Shown piece after piece: positions 32,710 to 43,542 of a DNA stretch of 64,000 bases. Under the pieces are notes generated by a model, which saw nothing but the letters and a program-made list of their open reading frames with translations, made no database searches and was not told the origin of the DNA. This DNA is from Euborellia annulipes. Its lineage: Eukaryota > Arthropoda > Insecta > Dermaptera > Anisolabididae. How positions within the stretch are numbered: the first letter of the stretch is position 1; each line of letters opens with the position of its first letter. The translations under genes were made by a program, and so were the position numbers. The stretch is taken from positions 84,623 to 148,622 of the forward strand of contig JAKCPI010001754.1 of the NCBI GenBank assembly GCA_023213315.1, in the 5' to 3' direction.

Positions 32710-32748
32710 CAAACTCGATAGAATATCAGAAAGAATAGAAGAACTCAC
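32710..32748 (-). other. Candidate 39-nt microexon or recursive-splice exon
   Basis: On the minus strand this follows a strong acceptor (branch point TACTAAT, tract, TTACAG ending 32749) and is followed by TTTG|GTGAGT (donor at 32709). Length 39 nt, divisible by three. Frame 1 is open for 13 codons (VSSSILSDILSSL) and the other two frames have stops. Its first bases are themselves GTGAGT, so it can be read as an exon, or as the RS-exon that helps define a ratchet site. No homology known. Confidence 0.45.
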
Positions 32749-32777
32749 CTGTAACAAAGAAAATAAATATATTAGTA
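32743..32777 (-). promoter_or_regulatory. Recursive-splice (ratchet) site candidate 2
   Basis: Minus strand: TACTAAT (32771-32777), a pyrimidine-rich tract, then GTTACAG ending 32749, immediately followed by GTGAGT (32748-32743). The branch A at 32772 is 23 nt from the AG. Same architecture and strand as the site at 5341-5377, some 27 kb away. Both splice-site halves are near consensus and lie in non-repeat DNA. Confidence 0.6.
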
Positions 32778-33845
32778 AAATAAACAATATAAAAATCTGT
32801 TTGTTGTTGTTGTTGTGTGCTGTTTGTATATTGTCGAATTCTAAAGGTATTGAAAGAGTCAGAGAATTATTTGTATGATATTGTAGAGATATTTGCAGTT
32901 TTAGAGAATAATAATATTACTATCTACGACTGCAATAGCCTTGAGGTGTTTTCATTTGATTGATAATTAGTCAACAAAAAGGCAGTTATAAATAAATGAC
33001 ACGGTGGCTTCCGGTGAAATTTCAATTGAATCCCTTCCCCCTTTTCCCTCTCCTAGGTAATCCGTCGAGATAACGATAAATTAATTCCATTTTCGAGATA
33101 TACCCATTTGATAATCATTTTCCTGGGGCTTTTGAGGTTTTCGGTTAACTGGATTATTGATTTGAGATGGAATCTCAAACAAAGATGAGAGAAACTTGGG
33201 AAATTCTCGCCATTAAATGGCGAATGCGAAAATAAAATCACTTGGATTATTTTTATAAAACAAAAAGGAAAATGTGATTTAAAAAGAAAACCAACTGCGA
33301 AGCCATTAAATGAATTAAAGAGAAATGAATGTTGATGTTGTGTTTTAAAATATATTATCTTAATTTAATTACTTAAAACTTTAGAGTAATTTAAATTTTC
33401 ATTCTACTCTATTTATTTATCTATCCCGAAGGAATTTTGAAATGAAATTTTATAGACTACCCAGCAAGAGATACGAGTAATAATATGAGAATAATGTAAA
33501 GAGATAATATTATACTGTCGGTAGTAAAATTCAATCCAAAATTTCCTCTAGAAATTAATTTTTGTATTTTTCTATTTTCTAAGCTGCTGTATCTGATTGA
33601 TATCAATTGGTGGCCTAATTCTTCAGGTCTCGACAATTTATCTTTTTTTAGAAGTGTTTCGGGGTGGAGCTTTTCTCATTGTATCTTGTCACGCTACTCA
33701 ATTTTTCCCTGAAATTTTTTTTAAACGGGATTGTAGCACCTACTTGACCAGCTCTCTCGTTTAACAATTAAACATCGAAAACAAGAATTAAGCCCCATAA
33801 TAATCTATTGATTATTGATTATTATTTTAAGATTACAACAATATA

Positions 33846-34358
33846 CACTGAGGTGCAAAAAAGTGGAACACTTTGTTTCTTCTTAAAAAGACCTATTTTA
33901 ATATATCTTAATGATACTGTAATTTATTAAACACTTAATATGAAATAACTTATACATTTCTAAGTAAATTTAACAGAAATCCATATCATTTTAATAAATA
34001 TTTGCAAATTAAATAAAACAAAGACAAAAATGTCTAAATTTCTAAAATTTTAAATAATCTTTCCATTTCAGTTTTTCTCTGTCTATTTTATTAGAAATTC
34101 TTATAAAAACAAAATTTTTAATTAATATCCAACAAAACATATCGAGATTATGTTGATTTGTCCCTCAAATTGAAAATCGACATATTTTTCTTTATTTTAT
34201 TTAATTGTATGAAATTGATTTGTATTTGTGTTAAATATACTTAGAAATGTATAATATATTTCATATTAAATGTTTCTTAAATTAGAGTATCATTAGAGTA
34301 GATTAGAATGATGAAGAAGAAACAAAAATGTTCCATTTTTTTTTTTTGCACCACAATG
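33846..34358. mobile_element. Mariner-like MITE, long palindrome
   Basis: Ends CACTGAGGTGCAAAAAAGTGG and the complement of cattgtggtgcaaaaa. Inverted similarity runs for about 170 bp on each side (ttgtttcttctt, aatgatact, ttaatatgaaata, atacatttctaagta). The left flank is TA. The right flank reads TC, so the TA duplication is eroded. The CACTG.GGTGCAAAAAA.TGGAACA start is typical of Tc1/mariner relatives. No transposase frame. Confidence 0.8.
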
Positions 34359-34495
34359 TCTGGAGCCAAAGGTCGAGGGTTCGCATCCCGTCCCAGGCCA
34401 AAAAATTTATTCTAATTTAATTGTATACCAATTGATTGAAATAAATAGGGACGTGATCTAAATGGCCTAAGATGTCGAATAAGACCTGAAATTAA
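34357..34495 (+). mobile_element. S2 SINE, head-truncated
   Basis: gtctggagccaaaggtcgagggttcgcatcccgt carries a good B box. Then ccaggcc, attgtataccaattgattgaaataaataggga, aaatggcctaagatgtcgaataagacc and an A-rich end. It begins exactly at the mariner-like right end. Confidence 0.8.
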
Positions 34496-34499
34496 AAAA

Positions 34500-34965
34500 A
34501 TAACGATTTATTCAAATTAAAGAATGTCTTATACGAGGAAGAAAGTTTGTGTTAGATTAATGGAAATAGAAATTTAACTAGCTATAATGAATATTCACAG
34601 AGTTTGAGAGAAAATACTACTCCTAATTAATGCTAAGTAAATTGTAACGTCGTCAGAGGGTGTGCTCAAGGATTACCTCTGACCTTGTCTTAATTTAAAA
34701 TTTTCTTAGATGGATGACATTTGTGAGATAGCTCACAACTTAATGTTCAGATTTGTTTAGTATGTTAAGAAATCCATATTAAAAGTATATTAAATTTATT
34801 ATAAGTTATAATTGAAGGGTTTTTTTGAATAGGGATCTAATTAATGTTGGTTTTAGTAACATTTCGGGATGTCAGAAGTCGATTTACAAATACTACTAAA
34901 GGGGAATCCCTTGACAGGACAAATAAATTAAATTTAATAATAAACCCAATCTGATCTTAATTCAT
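34500..34965. other. Unassigned stretch
   Basis: AT-rich, nothing recognised. 'gtcgtcagagggtgtgctcaaggattacctctgac' (34652-34686) resembles a phrase near 3059-3075 only weakly. Confidence 0.3.
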
Positions 34966-34969
34966 TACT

Positions 34970-35075
34970 GTCAGAACTGACACGTTGTGATTACTCCGGA
35001 GGGTAACTTTCAAAGGATTATACTGAGGTGGGTTCCAGATTCCTTCCTCTAATAAGCCTTATAGGTTTGGATTAT
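34970..35075 (-). repeat. S3 SINE 3' part
   Basis: Minus strand: gaggaaggaatctggaacccacctcagtat, tttgaaagttaccctccggagtaatcacaacgtgtcagttctgaca. This matches the body of 12786-12975. The tRNA head is missing. Confidence 0.75.
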
Positions 35076-35161
35076 TAGACTAAAGATTATAGCTGTAATG
35101 TATAGGCATCAACGACGAGAGAAAATTTTCCAAGATGTAGATAAGTTTTTTTCTTTTTTAA

Positions 35162-35878
35162 GGGGGTTCAGGAGCGACGTCTAAACGTACTTTAAAAAAT
35201 TTCGATTTTTTTTTACGATTACATTAACTTTACCTGTCCAACCTACGGTTGATGGGCAAAGTTAAAAAAACTAGACTATTATAAGGAATTTTTCAATGCG
35301 GTTTTTTTTTTTTAATGAATTAAATCCATAAGAGATTATTGGGACATCGAGCTATAATTTTTTTAATGACTTATTAAAAAATTATCGTAATTAATTTTTT
35401 GTTATCAAGCAAATACAAAAAAAAACAATCAGTCCCAATATTCTTTAATTTTTTTTTAATTTAAAAATGAATTTGTTGTTATTATTAATCACATATTAAT
35501 TAAAAAATTTTCAAAATAAGCTTAGATGATTTATTTAAAAATCAACTGTCAAATTAGTTCAGCCTTCTTTCAATAGATGGCAGGCTAGTCTAACAATAAG
35601 AGCTGATATAGTATTAGCCTATATCTGGTGTATATTTTTATTCTTTTATAAACGATACATAATATTAATATAAATTAATAATAACATTTATAAAGTATAT
35701 TTATTGTTAAAATATCAATAAGAATCAACCAAATGCATTAAATATTATTAGCTACCATTCGGACATCTCTTGGCAAATTTTTGAATTACTTGATTACTTA
35801 ATTTTGGGCATACTTTTTATGACAACTACGCCATTTTATCGGAAAAAACATGCGTAACACCTTCGCTCCCGTTCCCCC
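35162..35878 (+). mobile_element. TTAA-flanked element, 717 bp (GGGGGTTCAGGAGCG ends)
   Basis: TTAA at 35158-35161 and 35879-35882. Left end GGGGGTTCAGGAGCGACG; right end tcgctcccgttccccc is a partial inverse. The body is non-coding and AT-rich. Blocks such as gcggttttttttttt, taatcacatattaattaa, gatggcaggctagtctaac and aaaacatgcgtaac recur in inverse order in the copy at 38051-38799. piggyBac-like by target choice only. Confidence 0.87.
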
Positions 35879-36332
35879 TTAATGCTTTTATTTATCTTTC
35901 TTTTCAAGGTAATCAATTTTCAAGACACTTTCCGTCGAGCTAGAGGTCTGAAACATCGTTTTGGGTAATTTCAAATGACAGATCATTTTATGGACGAGGT
36001 TTTGCATAAAGGAACCAATAGCCATTATTATCGAAATTGAGATAAGACCGCCATCTTAAAGAGAAAAAAAGATATGCCTCTTTAAATCACAACATTAATA
36101 ATGTGCACTTTTTTTGTATAAAACAAGAAAAAAAGTCATTGCCTTTGGGTTTGTTTACACTTGTGCAAATGAATACCTTTATCTCAGATTTAGGTTAATG
36201 GCGCTAGGTACTTTCATGCATAGCATCGTACATATTAAAATTAGACCAAAATAATCTAAAATTACTATTATTTAAAAAAAAAATATTGACAATTAAGTTG
36301 ATAGTGGCAACCATAGGCAACATGATAATTTA

Positions 36333-36421
36333 GGAAATTGAAATTATACACTAGCTTATGTGTTTCAAAATTAATAAAGCATATTTGAAACACGTAACCT
36401 AGTGTTTAATTTCAATTTCCT
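36333..36421. repeat. Short palindrome
   Basis: aggaaattgaaattatacacta ... gtgtttcaaa pairs with tttgaaacac ... tagtgtttaatttcaatttcct, leaving a loop of about 17 nt. Stem of about 36 bp. No family recognised. Confidence 0.75.
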
Positions 36422-36924
36422 ATAATATTGGCAATATTATAGTGTATTTTTTGTGTTTATAGGTCAGAAGTTAAATATTTTTCATGGTGTGGACCTATAT
36501 GAATAAAATTGAACCATTTTAGCTATGTATAATTAAAATTATAATATTGTTTTTTCTGCCCAAAGAGAGAGCCCGGGCCCTGTATCTAAATATTTGTAGG
36601 GCCTTTATGCTATGTTGAGGGTCGTGATCTAGTATTAACGATAAATCCTCTCTTTCTTTCTTTCACTCTCTCGAGATGTTTGTCTTTTTCATCACTTAGA
36701 ACATGTTTATCTCAAGATATTTATTCACCCATTCTCAAGCTTGACTTACACATGTAAACTAAACAGTGAGAGATAAATAGTTGTTTAGTTTATGGTCAAC
36801 TAAAGAGAAAGAGGATCTCTGGCACGTTCGAATTTTATAACCACTTAAGTCCAGGTGAGCTTGCTTTGATATTTATTTTACTAATCGAAATAAAATGCAA
36901 CCAAAGGAATAAATATTCTCGTCC

Positions 36925-36990
36925 CAAGTGGGAAAAATGTATTTTATTTGAATCAACCAATCATTTGAAATAAATAGGGATCAGATGTCG
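36925..36990 (+). repeat. S2 SINE relic
   Basis: ctcgtcccaagtgggaaaaatgtatttt, aaccaatcatttgaaataaataggga and agatgtcgaaaaagatctt align with the S2 body. The head and 'aatggcctaa' are missing. Confidence 0.55.
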
Positions 36991-37239
36991 AAAAAGATCT
37001 TAAATTAATAAAAAGAACTATCATTTAAAATATTTAAAAATTGTCAATGACAAATTCTTTAGCATTAAAAACAAAATTCAAGCAAAAATGACAAACTTTA
37101 TAAAGCCCTAAGAGATGCTAAGAAGATATTAAAATATAGAGTGAAGCAGCCCTTAAGGAAACATAAAAAAGCCTACCAATTTATTGAGAATCGCGAATTT
37201 TTCAGCTTTATATCTATCTAGGAAGGCAAATTATAAATA

Positions 37240-37510
37240 CAGGGTGACTGCTAATTCTTGGTACGAACTCTGAGGGCACAGGACACTGTAACAATCACTT
37301 TTTGAATAAGAATGTATGGGCAAATGTGATGTTAATTATTTAATTTCCACTTGTAAACCCGGTTATTAAAATAAAACACTTTCATTTTTTCTTTCTTGTG
37401 TTTGTGCTTCACCACGTCACTTTTGCCCATATATTCCTATACAAAAAGTGATTGTTCCAGTGTTCTATACCAGCCCTCGAAGTTTATACCATGAATTAGC
37501 AGTCACCTTG
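37240..37510. mobile_element. TIR element (CAGGGTGACTGCTAATTC ends)
   Basis: Ends cagggtgactgctaattc and gaattagcagtcaccttg. Inner inverted blocks aacaatcactttttgaataag / acaaaaagtgattgtt extend the palindrome. Flanks tataaata and tatattta agree at 6 of 8 positions; a TA duplication is also possible. 271 bp, non-coding. Confidence 0.78.
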
Positions 37511-38046
37511 TATATTTAAGGGTACATCCTATGCTATAAATGTATTAATATAATACTAAGAACCATTTCCTCTGTATACTTTGATCTTTACTAGAGAGAG
37601 GACGAAATTACATTTAAAATACTTTTAAGCTTTTTCTGTGTAAATTCAATCAAAATCATATTTCAACACAAGCTTTTGATAAGAATAACCTTTTCGAACC
37701 GATCAATAGATTTTTGATAAAAACGCTCTTGAAAATATAAAAAATAGATTCATGTATTCGAAGTGTTTTTTGTCAATCAATTTTACTAATATGGGCATAT
37801 CAAACTCAAAAGAACTCCATTCAGTCTATTAGAAGCCAGACAATAAGTAGAATTTAATGTACGAGAATCATGTTATTTATTATTTATAGTCTATGAATAG
37901 AGATAATTATATTAGCTTGTTATATATCATTTTAATGAGGTCAAACATATTTGCAAGCAGCCATTACATTTTGGAATATCCTAAATCCGTCCTTTTATGA
38001 CCTTTATTAATTGTCTCTTTAAACCAACGTCATCAAAGAGAGGTAA
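37511..38046. other. Unassigned stretch
   Basis: AT-rich with no element or gene recognised. Confidence 0.3.
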
Positions 38047-38050
38047 TTAA

Positions 38051-38799
38051 GGGGGTTCAGGAGGTAGATGTTACGCATGTTTTTCCCGGTAAGCGGACGT
38101 TGTGCCCTCTTGCCAAAAAAAAAAACACCTATTACGAAAATTTGCCAAGAGATGTCAGAGTGGTAGCTAATAATTTAATGCATTTGTTTGATTTTCATTG
38201 ATCTTTTAACAATGAATACTTTATAAACGTTATTATATAAAAGCATATAAATATAAATTAAGTTGTATGCTGGATATGTGAGATTGGAGTTGGGAAGAAT
38301 AAAACCAGCGTTGTCGAACACCTTTACACTTTATTCAGGAGACGTTTCTGGTTTATGGTTACCGAAACGTCTGCCTGAATAAAAGTGTAAAGGTGTTGAC
38401 AACTGGCATATAAATATAGGCTAATAGTATACCGGCTGTTAGACTAGCCTGCCATCTTTCGCAAGAGTGCTGAACTATTTGACACCTAATTTTTAAATAT
38501 ATCTACTAACAAGTAAGCTTATTTTAAAATTTTCTTAATTAATATGTGATTAATAATAACAAATTCATTTTTAAATTTAAAAAAAATTTAAGATTATTGG
38601 GACAGATGGTTTGCTGTATTAGTTTGATAAAAAAAAAATTAATTTCCTTAATTTTTTAATAAGTCATTAAAAAAATTACAACTCTGTCCCAATAATCCTT
38701 TATGAAAATAATTCATTAAAAAAAAACCGCATTGAAAAATTCCTTATAATAGTCGTTTTTTTTTTTTTAAGTACCTTTAGACGTCGCTCCTGAACCCCC
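38051..38799 (-). mobile_element. TTAA-flanked element, second copy, with nested FB
   Basis: TTAA at 38047-38050 and 38800-38803. It is the reverse-complement counterpart of 35162-35878, with its GGGGGTTCAGGAGCGACG end at the right. An FB element (38256-38405) is inserted; without it the copy is about 590 bp. The left end reads gggggttcaggaggtagatg, closer to the other TIR than in the first copy. Confidence 0.87.
38256..38405. mobile_element. FB (E-type) insertion with 13-bp duplication
   Basis: 150 bp, flanked by the perfect 13-bp duplication GCATATAAATATA (38243-38255; 38406-38418). E-type head (ttgtatgctggatatgtgagattgg...aataaaacc), then inverted arms gtcgaacacctttacacttta / taaaagtgtaaaggtgttgac around ggttaccgaaacgtc. 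Same length and duplication size as 14189-14338. Confidence 0.92.
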
Positions 38800-38803
38800 T
38801 TAA

Positions 38804-40153
38804 GAGAAAATAAAAAGAAAGGTAAATACTAATATAAATAATAAAGGTCTCAAAGTAAAAAAAATTAAGACGAGCAATACAATTTTTTTTAAATCTTCAA
38901 TTCGAATAGATTTAAAAAAAAAGCAGTTGCCAAATGACTTAAAGACGATATGGACAATCTTGTATCAATTTTAATTGAAAATGATAAAAAATTGATTTGA
39001 TGATAATGCAACAAGTCAACTTTTCCAAATCTTCAATAATTTTAAAATAAAATATTATTTTAAAGATTGATTTAAAGAAAAATTAAAAAAAAACCTTTTG
39101 ACCTTTTTTTTATTTACCCGCATGGGAATTTGAATAGATAGTATGAGGGTGATTATGAATACAGGTGTGTGTAAAGCTTTTAAGAGCAAAATAGTTATTT
39201 AAAAAAATGCCTGATAATAATAGAATAAATTTCCCGAGGACATAATTACCAAGGGTAATAAATATATTTGTTAGGAATTTGTCAAAAAAAAGAAAATTTT
39301 TCTAAATAAAATTTACTAACTTTAAGGAAGAATAGAAAAGTACTAAAAATATTTGTTTGATTATAAATAAAATAATCAAGGAGATCAAGGTATATGTAAT
39401 TTTTTTATCTAGAGTAGAATATTTTATTTACGAATTTTAATCCTTTTAATCCTAAAAAACGATTTTTTTTTAGAGAGAGTTTTGCATCTCTTCGACTACG
39501 CATAAAAGAAAGGCTTTGTAGTTGTTGTTTGTATTAAATTGACCTCTCTTATTCAAAGCTTGGGGATTTGACCTAACCATGAATCAAAGACAGGGAATTT
39601 CAATTAGATGAATCCAGTTAGCTGCCTCTTAACAAAAACAAGGAACAAAGCTCTAGTATTATAGACTTACAACTCAAAAGTTCAAAGTCTGGATAGAGTA
39701 TTTATTTAAATGATGTTAATAACAATAACAAATAATACTATTTTAATATAAAAGGGATTTAAATAAATGATTTTAATATGTTAGTATCAGAAGGTGAGCT
39801 CCAGTAACAGGCCCAATTAGTATTGGCCAGAGATAGAAATCCATCTCAAAATTTAAATCAATCCATAATGCTCTGATCTCACAGAGAGTTTCGTGGTCGA
39901 ATTATTAATGTAGCTAGATATGATTTATAGTGATACAGGCAGCTCTAAATATACAATAATTTTCGAAGTTAATATCGTTCAAATATGAAATTAGAAAAAT
40001 AGCTAAAAGAAATTGTTAAGGAATTCAAGCAGATTTAATAACAGAGACGTCGGAACTGGACAAGGGGAGGGGGAAGCGAAATACTCTTCCTCCACTGGGA
40101 TTGTCAATATGTGGGCAGAAAGGTAAATGAAAATCAAATATAGGCCTACTGTT
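38804..40153. other. Unassigned stretch
   Basis: 1.3 kb of AT-rich DNA with no recognised repeat or gene. Confidence 0.35.
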
Positions 40154-40157
40154 AATT

Positions 40158-40406
40158 GGACCCTGTTATGCATTAGTGTGTCAAGCGCCAAAAAAATTAA
40201 AAATTGAGTTAAGCACGGAATATTGTTTCAAATGCTATAATTAATAGTATTTTTTATGATATATGTCCTAAAAAAATTTATATTTAATGTTTCTTGCACA
40301 ATTGACAAAAACATTATATATAATCCAATGAAAACAAAAAACTTTAATGTTAATTTTCTCAAAACTCGGTAGCTGGCGCTTGACACACTAATGCATAACA
40401 GGGTCC
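40158..40406. mobile_element. 4-bp-TSD MITE (GGACCCTGTTATGC ends), copy 1
   Basis: Ends GGACCCTGTTATGCATTAG and the complement, with TIRs of about 30 bp (through gtgtgtcaagcgcc). Flanked by AATT on both sides (40154-40157; 40407-40410). 249 bp, non-coding, closely matching 60272-60523. The two duplications (AATT, ATAT) imply a 4-bp A/T target. Superfamily not assigned. Confidence 0.9.
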
Positions 40407-40494
40407 AATTATAACTTTGTGTAAGAGAAATTCAAAATGGTTAGAGTACTAAAAGAAATTTTCCTTACTACCTATAGGCCTATATGTAAAATAT

Positions 40495-41060
40495 AGTGAG
40501 AATGTATTGCGATAATGCCAAAAATTCGATGTCGGTATTTTGATGGAAATACACGTTTTGAGGTCCTTGTATTTTAGTTTGATTTTTTCAAAATTTGGTC
40601 TAATAATTTTGATTAAAATCCATAACCATCAACTATTTTTTAGATGCTCTTTAAATAGTATATCAGTATAATTTTTCGTGAAAATTGTTTGAAGTATATT
40701 TTACTGATGTAGTATTACAGATTTTTCAAATTCAATTTTCACCTCTAATTCCATAGAGCCAATGTTAAATCCCTATGGGGATTTTCATGTTAATTTCGAT
40801 TCAAAAGGGGGTCGGGGCCCTTTGGAAACTTTTTAGACATTTAAAAAAAACATTTCCAATTCTTATGAAATTTTGTATTAATTTAGGTTTTTCTATTGTG
40901 TATAAAATATCCAAATGTGAGATTAAAATTTTGACAAATAACCATAGTTTATTTCAAGATATCAACTTTTAACGCAAGTTTAGAACTAAGGGGTTCTGGG
41001 AAACTAAATATATCTCGATACAAAAAAATATTGTGAAACCAGTCACACCAAATTTTTCTT
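40495..41060 (-). mobile_element. HE670, divergent subfamily copy
   Basis: Minus strand: cacaccagatttt-like 5' end (aaatttggtgtgactggtttcac), atatatttagtttccc, agttctaaacttgcg, ccaaagggcc, aaatccccatagggatttaac, then agtaaa, gcatctaaaaaatagttgatgg and caaaatac end block. It shares its distinctive middle with 18864-19858. The 65-codon plus frame is incidental. Confidence 0.75.
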
Positions 41061-42886
41061 AAAACATATTGGTTATTTTATTAATGTGATAAATGAAATG
41101 TTATTTTTGAGACCATTCAATAAATGTTTTGCTCCTTGTCAGCAACAATAAGTCAACCGTTAACTTTTTTTATGAAAAGCATTTCATTTTCGTTCTACTT
41201 TTTTTTTTAGGGAAAAATCGGTCATTTTACGTTAGCAATTGTTTAACTCTTTCCGTCTCAATTGTCACCAAAAATCAGCTAATATTGTACCCTTTCATCA
41301 TTAGAATGTTTAAATAATACTTGAAAGGCATCTTGTCTAGAAGAGAGGAGTTCCAACTTTATTTTTCTTCATAATTTTAGAATTAAATTAAGATGAAGTT
41401 AATAAAAAGTGTGTGAATAATCCAAAAGATAAGGAGAAAAATTAATGATTGTAGAAATAAGAGAGAGCAAGAGAATAGCATTGAGCAGATCTACGTACAA
41501 CGAACGTTTTACTATAATTCAAATAAGCGCTTTTGTAAGTCAGTCATTCTTTTTCAAAAGGGAAGATTGATGGAACCACCGTACATTTAAATCTGAATAT
41601 CAAAAAAAAAAAAACAATCTGGACCTTTTTAAATCAAAAACCTTTATAGCCCGTTGGTGAAAAATAATTCAAGATAAAATTTAGGCTAGATGTTAATTTA
41701 AGCCTAAGAAGAATAATTAGGCAAAAATGAATATATTATAATAAAAAATAATAAAAAAATTATATGAATAGAGATTACGCAGAATCTAATATAAATTTTT
41801 GGCAACACCATTTCTTATTCTTTCAAGTAGCATAACTTGAAAGGTCGAGGGTTCGCATCACGTCCCAGGCGAAGTATTTATTTCAATAGAATTGGTTACT
41901 AATTAATTGAAATAAACAGGGACGAGGGTATAAATGGCCGAAAAAGACCGTAGACAAATTTTAAAAAGTAGCATAACTACAGTACTAATAAATCATAAAA
42001 TGACAACGTTTTTGGAGCAGTTTTCAGTTATTAACATATCGACTTTATCAAGTTGATAAGCAGTGAATGTATTTACAGTATATAAGAATTATTTGTTCAT
42101 TAAATACACAACAAATCGACAACTCGGCTGACATCTTTGACTGAATACGTTGTCATTTAAGTAAATGGTCTGATGAAGGCATTATTTAAATAAAATAGAA
42201 TCGTTTCTATTAAAATAGAATATAAAATATAATAATAAAATAAGAATACTTTTTTTTTTAGACCTAATAACAATTTAACTCTCAAAATAATAGAATATAA
42301 TAAATTACAAAAAATTAATTTTTTGTTTAACAATAAGAACAAATATGGAAATGCAGTTCAAAGTTTAATGTTTAGTCAGCAAATGATCTCTTGAAATAGA
42401 ACATATAAAGATTTAAGTAGACAAAAAAAAAAGCTAAGAGAAAATAAAAATTCAGTATTCAAGAAGAGTTAGACAAATGAAATAAACTCAAGATGAATGT
42501 AGGCAGAATGATACGAGATTTGCGTAAAAGCATAGTGGATAAATAATGAATTATATATGTCGATAGAAGAGTTACTATACTTAGAGTAATTTTGTATATA
42601 TAAATTAAATAATGCATTTTAAGATAAATAGCATTTAAAATTAGCATAGCTAGAAACTAGTAATTAACTCGCCATTAAAGGATCTTATAATAAATGCATG
42701 AAGAACAAGAAACAAAGCTTTAGGAATAGAGAAACGGGGTAAATACTTATCTAAAGGGCAGATTGTATTACTTAGCTTTTAATGGAGAAAATCATATACT
42801 AATTTGGAGTATTTTCATTATATAATGGGAAATTATTACCATGGTTGCATAAATTCGATTGCAAGAAAGTAAATCAGATTTTTTTT
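41061..42886. other. Mostly unassigned; one SINE
   Basis: AT-rich. Apart from the S2 fragment at 41829-41951 I recognise only a weak inverted pair acaacgt/acgttgt (42001-42155) near 'gtctgatgaaggc', perhaps an old foldback. Frames of about 62 codons have no motif. Confidence 0.35.
41829..41951 (+). mobile_element. S2 SINE, head-truncated
   Basis: gaaaggtcgagggttcgcatcacgtcccaggc (B box), then attggttactaattaattgaaataaacaggga and aatggccgaaaaagaccg. Same start point, just before the B box, as the copy at 34357. Confidence 0.78.
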
Positions 42887-43542
42887 AATCTGGTGTGACT
42901 GGTCGCACAGCACATAACTTTCTCTTACCTTCGGTAATTGAAAGATGTTTACTGTGCTGGGTCACACCAGATTTTTCGTGTCGACATATATTTAGTTTCC
43001 GCCGATATATTAGAATTCAAGATGTAAAATTTAATGCAAAATATTTATATTTTGTTACCATAGCAACCATTTCCCCTATCTTCTCTATGAAGTACAAGAG
43101 TAAATAGTCTTCAGAAGATTTCAATGACAAAATGAGAATATACATTTCAAAGAGCATCTAAAAAATAATTTATTTTTGAATTTTAATCAAAATCATTGAA
43201 GCGAATTTTGAGAAAATCGAAAGAAAAAAAAACTGAAAAAGTACATCAGTAAAGTACTAGTACTTTTTGGCCGATTTTGATTAAAAGCTTATTTTCACGC
43301 CCTAGGAGGGTGACTAACTTGAATATAAAATTTCAGCCTCCTAGCTCAATTCCTTCATGCTTTAATTTGAGCACACACTCACACACACAGACAGGCAATG
43401 TTGCGAAACCTACTTTTTTTTGGATTCAGGGGACGTCAAAAAGTGTATATCCATCAAAATCTCGACATCGAATTTTTGACATGAATTCAATACTTTCTCT
43501 CTATATATATTAACATATATATAGAGGTAAGAGAAAGTAAAA
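42887..43542 (+). mobile_element. HE670, full length
   Basis: 5' hairpin aatctggtgtgactggtcgcac ... gtgctgggtcacaccagattttt, atatatttagtttcc, ccatagcaaccatttcc, agtacaagagtaaa, aaagcttattttcacgccc, a short (CA)n, ggggacgtcaaaaagtgtatatcc and the 3' hairpin ending gagaaagtaaaa. The 70- and 78-codon frames within are not conserved among copies. Confidence 0.95.

Larger units (their letters stand above)
31437..33845. other. 2.4 kb of mostly unique sequence with splice-like motifs
   Basis: No terminal repeats, SINE heads or HE670 blocks except a GAAACCGAAATTTCGG-like hairpin word near 32085-32115. It contains the recursive-splice candidate and the 39-nt exon candidate (next entries). On the plus strand 33030-33058 has a long pyrimidine tract ending CTAG|GTAATC. 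The 62-codon minus frame at 33053-33241 is more GC-balanced than its surroundings but has no recognised motif. Confidence 0.45.
35883..37239. other. Mostly unassigned
   Basis: Holds a short palindrome (36333-36421) and an S2 relic (36925-36990). The rest is AT-rich, with a CT-rich patch at 36647-36680. No gene recognised. Confidence 0.35.
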
